From: an uncultured Flavobacteriaceae bacterium
GTDB taxonomy: Bacteria; Bacteroidota; Bacteroidia; Flavobacteriales; Flavobacteriaceae
NCBI GenBank assembly: GCA_947494205.1
Contig: CANLUH010000029.1
Location: 1-46,379 of the forward strand
DNA length: 46,379 bases
Reading direction: 5' to 3'
In this document: piece by piece, positions 1-6,456 of the stretch
Layout: every line of letters starts with the position of its first letter
How positions within the stretch are numbered: position 1 is the stretch's first letter
Made by a program: the position numbers and the translations under genes
Notes under the pieces: model-generated
Told to the model about the DNA's origin: nothing
The model's database searches: none
Seen by the model: the letters and a program-made list of their open reading frames with translations, nothing else

Positions 1-77
1 ACTGCTAACTGCTAACTGCTAACTGCTAACTGCTAACTGCTAACTGCTAACTGCTAACTGCTAACTGCTAACTGCTA
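1..77. repeat. Perfect heptamer tandem array, 11 x ACTGCTA
   Basis: Eleven uninterrupted copies of the 7-base unit ACTGCTA run from the first base of the window up to the stop codon of serC, which begins at base 80 on the minus strand. Read in the serC direction the unit is TAGCAGT, so the array starts immediately after TAA. Its left end may lie outside the window. Comparable heptamer arrays follow ychF and efp. Confidence 0.97.
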
Positions 78-1139
78 TTACGCTTTACTTTCTAATTCAC
101 TCATTATTTCAACAAGTGCTTTTACACTATCTAGAGATAATGCATTATACATAGAAGCACGGTAACCACCAACGCTTCTGTGTCCATTTATACCATTTAT
201 TCCTGCTTCTTTACACATAGTATCAAATGTTTCTTTTAAATCTTCATTTAATAATGTAAAAGTTGCATTCATATAAGAACGGTCATCTTTTGCAGCATAA
301 CCTTTAAATAGAGGGTTTAAATCTATTTCAGAATACATTAAGCGTGCTTTCTTTTCATTTTCTTCTTCTATAGCTTTAATACCACCAAGATTCTTTAACC
401 ATTCCATAGTTAACATAGATGTATATACTGCAAATACAGGAGGTGTATTAAACATACTGCTTTTTCCTATGTGAATTTTATAATCCATCATAGACGGTAT
501 TTTACGTGATACTTTTCCTAAGATATCTTCTTTTACAATAACTAATGTAGTTCCTGCAGGGCCCATATTTTTTTGCGCTCCAGCATAGATTAAGTCGAAT
601 TGAGAAAAATCTAATGTGCGAGAAAATATATCGCTACTCATATCGCATACCATAGGAATATCGCATTTAGGGAACTGTTTCATTTGAGTTCCAAAAATGG
701 TATTATTAGAGGTACAGTGAAAGTAATCGTAATCGGAAGGAATATCATAACCTTTAGGTATGTAATTATATCCTGCATCTTTAGAAGAGGCTACCTCGTA
801 AATATCATCGTATAGTTTTGCTTCTTTAATAGCTTTATCACTCCAAGTTCCCGTATTTAAATAACCAGCTCTCTTTTCTAATAAATTTAAAGCGACTTGT
901 AGAAATTGCATACTAGCTCCACCTTGTAAAAATAGCGCTTTGTAGCCTTTACCCTCTAAACCTAAAAGTTCTAGTGCCAAAGATCTCGCTTTTTCCATAA
1001 CATCAACAAAAGCCTTACTTCTGTGGGATATTTCAATTAAAGACAATCCATTATCAAAATCTAATAGGGCTTCCGAAGCTTTTAAAATAACTTCTTTTGG
1101 TAATACGCATGGTCCTGCGCTAAAGTTGTGTAATTTCAT
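78..1139 (-). CDS. serC: Phosphoserine aminotransferase
   Basis: This is a PLP-dependent transaminase that converts 3-phosphohydroxypyruvate and glutamate to phosphoserine in cytosolic serine synthesis; the family also acts in pyridoxal phosphate synthesis. The 353 residues match the family length. The N-terminal NFSAGP motif (residues 5-10), the GGASMQF phosphate-contact segment (73-79) and the PLP lysine in AGAQKN (K190) are all visible. The stop codon directly abuts a heptamer tandem array. The acyl-CoA reductase gene lies 111 bases upstream on the same strand. In related genomes a serA gene often follows, but it would be beyond the left edge. No clear TAnnTTTG promoter was found directly upstream, so co-transcription with the preceding gene is possible. 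Confidence 0.96.
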   Translation of the reverse strand: MKLHNFSAGPCVLPKEVILKASEALLDFDNGLSLIEISHRSKAFVDVMEKARSLALELLGLEGKGYKALFLQGGASMQFLQVALNLLEKRAGYLNTGTWSDKAIKEAKLYDDIYEVASSKDAGYNYIPKGYDIPSDYDYFHCTSNNTIFGTQMKQFPKCDIPMVCDMSSDIFSRTLDFSQFDLIYAGAQKNMGPAGTTLVIVKEDILGKVSRKIPSMMDYKIHIGKSSMFNTPPVFAVYTSMLTMEWLKNLGGIKAIEEENEKKARLMYSEIDLNPLFKGYAAKDDRSYMNATFTLLNEDLKETFDTMCKEAGINGINGHRSVGGYRASMYNALSLDSVKALVEIMSELESKA

Positions 1140-1250
1140 AAAGGTTATGTTTTTGCTTTCTTAAAATAGAAAACTTAATACTTAAATTTAAAGGTTACAA
1201 AGGTGAGAATTTATGTTCTTTTTTCTGTTATTAAAATGATAATTTATCAA

Positions 1251-2309
1251 CTATATTTTTAACAGAAAAGCAATTGTATCTTCATTATCTGCATATTCCC
1301 AAAGTGCAGGTTTTTGAGTGTTACCAAATTGTATTTCATTTTTAGTAAAATCTTTAGCAACAATACATTGTATATTATCTTTTTCTGCGTCTAATTTTGT
1401 TTTTAATTCTGTTTTAGAATCATAATATTCATAAAATACCGTAGCAATAGGAGAGGCATAACTCGGATCTTCTTTAATCATTAAAAACCCATTTTCTAAC
1501 ATATCGAATTCGCTCATTAAATACACTGCTTTATTATAATCGTAATTATTAGCATATTTAGCTTCGTTTATAATGGCATTCCATGGATACATTGCTTTAA
1601 AAAAAGCATCAAATTCGTAACCTTTAGGAATAAATAATTTAGAGACATTTCTACAGCCTAAACCATAATATCTAAAAATATCTTCTGAAAGGTTTTGCAT
1701 GTCTGTTTCACTCTCTTCTCCAGTTAGTACGGCTACCGAGTTTCTGTTTTTACGAATAATTGAAGGCTTATCTTTAAAATAGTATTCAAAATAACGAGCT
1801 GTATTGTTACTTCCTGTAGCAATTACAGCATCAAAACCTTGTAATTTACCTTCTGTAAAAGTTATTGTGTTTTTAAAGCTAGGTTCTATGTATTCTAAAT
1901 ATTTTGCTAAAAAAGGAAGTATATGTTTATCGTTAGACGATTGTTTAACTAAAACATGATGCCCAGATATTAATACACTTAAAAAGTCGTGAAATCCTAC
2001 TAATGGAATATTACCTGCCATGATAATGGCAATTTGTTTAGAGGAATTTACTTCAATTGTATAAGACTCTAACCATTTTTCTAATGATTTTTCTTGAAGT
2101 GATTCTGCCCAACCTTTTAATGCAAATTGAATATTCTTTGGTGTAAACCATCCATTATGCTCGTTTGCTAATTTTAGTTGGTGTTTAAAACCATCAAAAA
2201 ACAAATCGTTATGTGGAATATTATTGTGTTTCTGAATTGTTTCAGATGAAAATTGATTAATGAAAGCGCCTAATTTTACAAAAGCGTTAATTCTTTGTTG
2301 TAAATTCAT
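1251..2309 (-). CDS. LuxC-like acyl-CoA reductase
   Basis: The protein resembles the acyl-CoA reductase family (LuxC, aldehyde dehydrogenase superfamily), which reduces acyl-CoA or acyl thioesters with NADPH. Visible features are [11 protein letters not shown] (residues 95-105), the [11 protein letters not shown] cofactor-binding segment (164-174) and the probable nucleophile C219 in [11 protein letters not shown]. An in-frame ATG lies 57 bases further upstream, but the start at 2309 (MNLQQR) gives 352 residues, lies downstream of a minus-strand -7 motif at 2354-2361, and avoids overlap with the divergent ferredoxin promoter. No luciferase genes are nearby, so bioluminescence is not suggested; the physiological acyl substrate is unknown. 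It probably precedes serC in a transcript. Confidence 0.88.
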   Translation of the reverse strand: MNLQQRINAFVKLGAFINQFSSETIQKHNNIPHNDLFFDGFKHQLKLANEHNGWFTPKNIQFALKGWAESLQEKSLEKWLESYTIEVNSSKQIAIIMAGNIPLVGFHDFLSVLISGHHVLVKQSSNDKHILPFLAKYLEYIEPSFKNTITFTEGKLQGFDAVIATGSNNTARYFEYYFKDKPSIIRKNRNSVAVLTGEESETDMQNLSEDIFRYYGLGCRNVSKLFIPKGYEFDAFFKAMYPWNAIINEAKYANNYDYNKAVYLMSEFDMLENGFLMIKEDPSYASPIATVFYEYYDSKTELKTKLDAEKDNIQCIVAKDFTKNEIQFGNTQKPALWEYADNEDTIAFLLKI

Positions 2310-2315
2310 TTCGTA

Positions 2316-2347
2316 TTTGCGTAAGACTTGTTTTGTCGTTATTTTTG
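2316..2347 (+). promoter_or_regulatory. Ferredoxin promoter (TTTG-N20-TATTTTTG)
   Basis: A TTTG at 2316-2319 is separated by 20 bases from TATTTTTG at 2340-2347. This matches the Bacteroidota -33/-7 arrangement. The expected transcript start is near 2352, giving a leader of roughly 35 bases before the ferredoxin ATG at 2386. The -33 element lies only a few bases from the start codon of the divergent acyl-CoA reductase gene. Confidence 0.7.
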
Positions 2348-2353
2348 CAACTG

Positions 2354-2361
2354 CAAATTTA
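2354..2361 (-). promoter_or_regulatory. -7 element TAAATTTG for acyl-CoA reductase
   Basis: Read on the minus strand, this is TAAATTTG, fitting TAnnTTTG. It lies 45 bases upstream of the chosen start at 2309. It sits back to back with the ferredoxin -7 element (2340-2347), so the two transcripts would start within about ten bases of each other in opposite directions. I see no good -33 match. Confidence 0.5.
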
Positions 2362-2385
2362 AGCAAACAAAAGATAAAAATTACT

Positions 2386-2739
2386 ATGGCAATAATTATA
2401 ACAGACGAATGTATAAATTGTGGGGCTTGTGAACCAGAATGTCCTAATACAGCTATTTATGAAGGTGCAGACGATTGGCGTTATAAGGATGGTACTAGTT
2501 TAGAAGGAAATTTAGTATTACCAGATGGTAAATCTGTAGATGCAGATGAAGCACAAGATCCAATTAGCGACGAAATATATTACATTGTTCCAGATAAATG
2601 TACAGAATGTAAAGGGTTCCATGAAGAGCCACAATGTGCTGCAGTTTGTCCTGTAGATTGTTGTGTACCTGATGATGATAATGTAGAGACAGAAGATGTA
2701 TTATTAGGAAAACAACGTTTTATGCATCCAGATGGGTAA
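2386..2739 (+). CDS. Two-cluster 4Fe-4S ferredoxin
   Basis: This is a small, acidic cytosolic electron carrier of 117 residues. The first cluster is bound by C9, C12, C15 and C19 (C-x2-C-x2-C-x3-C), the second by C72, C75, C84 and C88, where the eight-residue gap between the second and third cysteines is typical of the YfhL/Allochromatium-type ferredoxins. Additional C92 and C93 follow. A longer reading frame starting at 2260 exists, but the ATG at 2386 is chosen because the conserved domain begins at MAIIITDEC and a good promoter lies at 2316-2347. It is divergent from the acyl-CoA reductase and could supply it or another enzyme with electrons, though that is only inferred from position. Confidence 0.95.
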   Translation: MAIIITDECINCGACEPECPNTAIYEGADDWRYKDGTSLEGNLVLPDGKSVDADEAQDPISDEIYYIVPDKCTECKGFHEEPQCAAVCPVDCCVPDDDNVETEDVLLGKQRFMHPDG

Positions 2740-2761
2740 ATGATAAAGAATTTATTATTAA

Positions 2762-2790
2762 AAATCTCAAGTTTCACGCTTGAGATTTTT
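2762..2790 (+). terminator. Terminator after ferredoxin
   Basis: A ten-base-pair stem (2762-2771 with 2779-2788) with a seven-base loop is followed by a T run. It lies 22 bases after the ferredoxin stop codon. Confidence 0.85.
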
Positions 2791-2830
2791 TTGTTTTTAA
2801 CTCTAGGAACGTGCTATATAATGCATATAA

Positions 2831-2860
2831 AAAATGCCCTCTAAGCTTAGAAGGCATTTT
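2831..2860 (-). terminator. Terminator-like hairpin after lipoprotein pair
   Basis: Bases 2831-2838 pair with 2853-2860, and after one mismatch the stem continues inward to an AGCT loop. A runs on the left give a T run on the minus strand. It lies about 120 bases beyond the stop of the minus-strand lipoprotein and can close transcripts from both sides. The rest of the 2740-2977 gap shows nothing else recognisable. Confidence 0.65.
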
Positions 2861-2977
2861 AATCCATTGTAACTAACAAGTGGTAATAGACATTTTGCTA
2901 TAAATTATTTGTCTATTACAATAAAAGCTAACTATACTATCTACAATTAGTAGTTATAGTTACGCTAATTTTTTATA

Positions 2978-3817
2978 CTATAATGGTGTATATGTCGAGG
3001 CATCAGCATCACTAGAGAAATCGAAGAAGATTCCGTCTGAAATACTAAGACCATTATATACTGTATATCTAAAGGTTACAGCTCCAGTAGTTTCATCTAA
3101 TGCTCCAGTACCAATAATTAAATTACTGCCACCAAAAGCCCATCCAGTAATATTAATGTCTCCGCAAACATTAGTAAAACTAAATTCTATTGGGTTTACA
3201 CCGCCTCCAGTTCCTAAATAAGGAAGTGCTGATACTGTGTAAGTATTAGGTGCTGTTTGTGTTATGGTAGCTTGTCCACCTGCTCCAGATGGTACATCTG
3301 GGTTTGTGTATGTACCTGCTTGATTAGATTGGCATCCAACAAAAGTAATCGTATAAGTATCGCTAATAGCAGAAACAACAGAACTGTTATTTGTTGTTGT
3401 TAATTTTAATACTAAAGTTGTAGGTTCATCTGGATCTAAACCGCCTGTGTTTATTTGAATTGGTAATATCCCAAATGTTGTACCTGCAGGAATAGTAAAA
3501 GAACTTCCGTTTAATGAAAACTCATTACCTTCTGTAGCTGTAGAAGTAGGGTCGACTTCGTAACTAACTTGAATGTCTGTTGGTAGCGCCTTACCAGCAT
3601 TACCTCCTAAAACATCAACTTGTAAGTCTACAGCAACAGGTCCTATATCTTCAAAATAGCTTTCTAAGGTACTGCTTGATTTAAACCCAACAATATATGG
3701 ACTATTATTTATTCCTTGAAGACCTCCATCATCTTCATCATCTACAAGGCACGATACGCAAAATAAAGGTAGAATTAGTAATAGTAATACTTTGTTTAAT
3801 CTGTTTAATTTTTTCAT
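2978..3817 (-). CDS. Calx-beta-like lipoprotein, paralog A
   Basis: A predicted lipoprotein of 279 residues with unknown function. The signal sequence ends in CVSC, with C23 as the probable lipidated residue. It is followed by LVDDEDD, an acidic tail resembling the lipoprotein export signal that sends lipoproteins to the cell surface in Flavobacteriia. Residues around 80-160 have the Calx-beta look (ATEGNEFSL, FTIPAGTTF, DPDEPTTLVLKL). A second half with GCQSN, TITQTAPNTYT and FTNVCGDINITGW resembles a small beta domain. The gene is very similar along its whole length to its neighbour at 3928-4758, clearly a tandem duplication. The expected site is the outer membrane surface. Product name is by fold impression only. 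Confidence 0.8.
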   Translation of the reverse strand: MKKLNRLNKVLLLLILPLFCVSCLVDDEDDGGLQGINNSPYIVGFKSSSTLESYFEDIGPVAVDLQVDVLGGNAGKALPTDIQVSYEVDPTSTATEGNEFSLNGSSFTIPAGTTFGILPIQINTGGLDPDEPTTLVLKLTTTNNSSVVSAISDTYTITFVGCQSNQAGTYTNPDVPSGAGGQATITQTAPNTYTVSALPYLGTGGGVNPIEFSFTNVCGDINITGWAFGGSNLIIGTGALDETTGAVTFRYTVYNGLSISDGIFFDFSSDADASTYTPL

Positions 3818-3927
3818 GTTTTTCTTTTTATATAGTTAAGCAATTTCTTTGTAGATACTTAAATAATAAAATGGTTGCGTCGTTTTTTCATAAAATATTG
3901 AAATATTATATTATTCCATTTTTATGG

Positions 3928-4758
3928 CTATAGTGGAGTATATGTTGAGGCATCTGCATTACTAGAAAAATCAAATAAGATACCATCCGAAATACTTGTA
4001 CCATTGTATAAAGTATATTTAAAGGTTAAACTTCCTGTAGTTTCGTCTAATTCTCCAGTACCTATTATTAAAAAATCTGAACTTAAAGCCCAACTTGTTA
4101 TATTAATATCTCCACATACATTGGTAAAACTAAATTCAATTGGTACTGTACCTTGAGAAGTCCCTAAGTATGGAATTGCAGATGCGGTATAAGTATTTGG
4201 AGCAGTTTGAGTAATTGTAGCTTGTCCAGATGCACCAGATGGTAAATCTGGGTTTGTATATTCTCCTGCATGATTAGATTGACAACCAACAAATGTAATT
4301 GTATAAGTATCTCTAATAGCAGATACTACAGACGAATTGTTTGTAGAAGTTAATTTTAAAATTAATGTTGTTGGTTGGTCAGGGTCTAAGCTTCCAGTAT
4401 TAATTTGTACTGGAATATTGCTAAAAGTTGTACCAGCAGCGATAGTAAAAGAGCTTCCTGTTAATGTAAATTCATTACCTTCTGTGGCAGTAGAAGCAGG
4501 AGATACTGTATAATTCACTACAGTATTAGAAGGTGTTACTATTCCAGAGTTCCCTCCTAAAACACTTACAGGAATATCTATGTTAATAGCACCAATATCT
4601 TGAAAATAACTTTCTAAAGTACTTGTAGATTGAAAGCCTATAATATAAGGGTTAGTGTCTATACCCTGTAAACCTTTATCATCTTCATCGTCTACTAAAC
4701 ATGATAAGCATAAAAGAGGTAAAACTAATAGCAGAAATAATGTGTTTGATTTTTTCAT
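3928..4758 (-). CDS. Calx-beta-like lipoprotein, paralog B
   Basis: A 276-residue lipoprotein and the tandem paralog of the gene at 2978-3817. It has the same architecture: signal peptide ending LLCLSC (C20), acidic tag LVDDEDD, Calx-beta-like middle part (ATEGNEFTL, DPDQPTTLILKL) and a C-terminal beta domain with GCQSNHAG, FTNVCGDINIT and a closing DFSSNADASTYTPL. Differences concentrate in residues 50-90 and around the segment after ALPYLGT/AIPYLGT. The two genes are 110 bases apart and transcribed in the same direction, with this one first. Function unknown; surface exposure is inferred from the acidic residues after the cysteine. Confidence 0.8.
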   Translation of the reverse strand: MKKSNTLFLLLVLPLLCLSCLVDDEDDKGLQGIDTNPYIIGFQSTSTLESYFQDIGAINIDIPVSVLGGNSGIVTPSNTVVNYTVSPASTATEGNEFTLTGSSFTIAAGTTFSNIPVQINTGSLDPDQPTTLILKLTSTNNSSVVSAIRDTYTITFVGCQSNHAGEYTNPDLPSGASGQATITQTAPNTYTASAIPYLGTSQGTVPIEFSFTNVCGDINITSWALSSDFLIIGTGELDETTGSLTFKYTLYNGTSISDGILFDFSSNADASTYTPL

Positions 4759-5145
4759 TGTGAGCGATATTAAATTTAATGAATGTTTGTGTTTTTCTAA
4801 TTAATAGATAATTAAATTTAAAGACTGTTTTTGGTTTTCATAGCAATTTTTTTGTCTTCAAATTAATCAACTATTTCATTCAAAGTAATTTTAAATAAAA
4901 CAAGAAAACAACATGGATTGCCGATTTTTTATAAAAAGTAGCTAGTTGTTTTTTAGTTTAAAACGCTGTTTTGTAGTTGTTTGTGTTGTTTTTGTTATGT
5001 AGGGTATTTAGATTCTTATTTAAGAAGTATTTTAAGGATAGATATTGTTAAAAGAAAAAACTACCTAAAAAATAGGTAGTTTAGTATAGCGACCAATTAA
5101 TGATTATTTTTGATGCTGTTTACTCTATATATAGGGGATTAATAG
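4759..5145. other. Intergenic region, 387 bases
   Basis: AT-rich spacer between the lipoprotein pair and the next minus-strand lipoprotein. It holds the terminator at 5052-5081 and presumably the promoter of the lipoprotein starting at 4758, but I could not find a TAnnTTTG match on the minus strand. No open reading frame or RNA gene was recognised. Confidence 0.6.
5052..5081 (-). terminator. Terminator after 377-residue lipoprotein
   Basis: A nine-base-pair stem (5059-5067 with 5073-5081) with a five-base loop is followed, on the minus strand, by a T run. It lies 65 bases beyond the stop at 5146. Confidence 0.8.
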
Positions 5146-6279
5146 TTAAATCTCTAAGGATAGTATGTCGGATAATTCAAAAACAAAATATTCCATTACA
5201 CGATCCAGATCAGTAAAACCTTCTACTGTTCCATGTGTATGAAATGAAGAATAGAATACACCGCCGTCTCCAACTAAAAATGTAAACGCTAAGTCTTTGT
5301 TTTCTGCTATTGTATCTCCGTTTCCATCATTGTATTCTACAGGGCCATTTATCCAAGATACAGCTGTATCTGGATTAAAAGAGTTAACCACTTGCCAGCT
5401 ATTTAAAAAACCTTCAATCTCTACAATACTATCTATACTTATTCCAAAATTAATTTCGAGCCAAGCAATAGCGCCTTGATCTAATATTTCTGCTTCTGTA
5501 CTTGTAGAGACTCCACTTTTCTCCGGAGTATAAAATTCTAAATACTCAGTATTATCATTTGTAATACCATTTAAATATTTAAAAGCCCAATCTGTTGTAT
5601 ATAATATACCACCATTAGATACATAGTTTAAAATATTATCGTTGTATTCTGTTTTAGATTCGTTTAAGCCACAGTTTAAAAATATAATATCATATTCAGC
5701 TAAAAGCTCAGGAGAGGCTATTAAATCACCAAAATCGAAATCAACGTTTGGGTCTAAGTTGTCATTTTTATTAGTATTAACTGGGCCATGATTATGATTA
5801 GCTAAATTAGCTTCGGTTTTACCAGAAAGGTTAATGCCTTCAACAATATCGAATAAAGGGTCTCCATTTGTTGGATTAACCAATCCTATATTATATAAAA
5901 TATTTTCAATTTTATCATAATGTCCAGTTACTACTGCAATTTTAGGCAACACATCTATTGTAAAGTTTGTTACAGGATTATCTTCTAGAACAGAAATTTC
6001 TTGCTGTGTTGAGAATTTTCCTTTAGATAGTGTTATGGTGTAATCTCCTTTTGGGACATTTAGAGTAAATTCACCTTTACTATCTGTTCTTGTGTCTTCA
6101 ATAGTATTATTATTTCTATTAATAACAACAAGTGCATTATAAATTGGATCGGCATTATTGGGAGCTAATAGTTTACCCGAAACCACAAATGTTTCTTCTG
6201 CTGCAATTGAAGTTTCTTCATTGTCTGAACAAGATATTAGTAAAAATAGAGCTAGAAAGGATAATGCTAGTGGTTTCAT
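5146..6279 (-). CDS. Lipoprotein with regulatory-like beta domain and amidotransferase-like domain
   Basis: A 377-residue predicted lipoprotein: the signal ends LLISC (C17), followed by the acidic SDNEE, suggesting surface export. Residues about 30-105 form a carboxypeptidase-regulatory (CnaB-like) domain (VSGKLLAP, TRTDSKGEFTLNVPKGDYTI). From about residue 112 (KIAVVTGHYDKIENIL) to the end the pattern resembles a ThuA or glutamine-amidotransferase-like alpha/beta fold, with DIIFLNCGLNE (197-207) and NGGILYTTDW (221-230). The Cys in FLNCG is not in the usual nucleophile-elbow context, so catalytic activity is doubtful. It stands just downstream of a TonB-dependent receptor gene on the same strand, but a terminator separates them. 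Function unknown. Confidence 0.75.
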   Translation of the reverse strand: MKPLALSFLALFLLISCSDNEETSIAAEETFVVSGKLLAPNNADPIYNALVVINRNNNTIEDTRTDSKGEFTLNVPKGDYTITLSKGKFSTQQEISVLEDNPVTNFTIDVLPKIAVVTGHYDKIENILYNIGLVNPTNGDPLFDIVEGINLSGKTEANLANHNHGPVNTNKNDNLDPNVDFDFGDLIASPELLAEYDIIFLNCGLNESKTEYNDNILNYVSNGGILYTTDWAFKYLNGITNDNTEYLEFYTPEKSGVSTSTEAEILDQGAIAWLEINFGISIDSIVEIEGFLNSWQVVNSFNPDTAVSWINGPVEYNDGNGDTIAENKDLAFTFLVGDGGVFYSSFHTHGTVEGFTDLDRVMEYFVFELSDILSLEI

Positions 6280-6404
6280 AATTTTTATTTTAAATGGTTA
6301 ACTAATAAATAGATACAAAATAACTGTCATGGTTGCGTAGGTATATTGTATCTCTAAAAATAAGACAACTTAATCTTTGAAATTCCTAGTGTTAATATAT
6401 AAAA

Positions 6405-6437
6405 AAAAACCTGTAAAAATTTAATTTACAGGTTTTT
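6405..6437 (-). terminator. Terminator after TonB-dependent receptor
   Basis: A thirteen-base-pair stem (6405-6417 with 6425-6437) with a seven-base loop is flanked by A and T runs. It lies 20 bases past the stop of the receptor gene. Confidence 0.88.
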
Positions 6438-6456
6438 AAGATAATAAGGTTGCATT

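Noticed and set aside
1-77. CRISPR array
   Set aside because: The repeat is a 7-base unit without spacers; no cas genes are present.
1251-2309. Bioluminescence (lux) operon
   Set aside because: No luxA, luxB, luxD or luxE is nearby; LuxC-like reductases occur in many non-luminous bacteria.
2260-2385. N-terminal extension of the ferredoxin
   Set aside because: The extension crosses the promoter at 2316-2347 and the divergent gene start, and the ferredoxin fold begins at the ATG at 2386.
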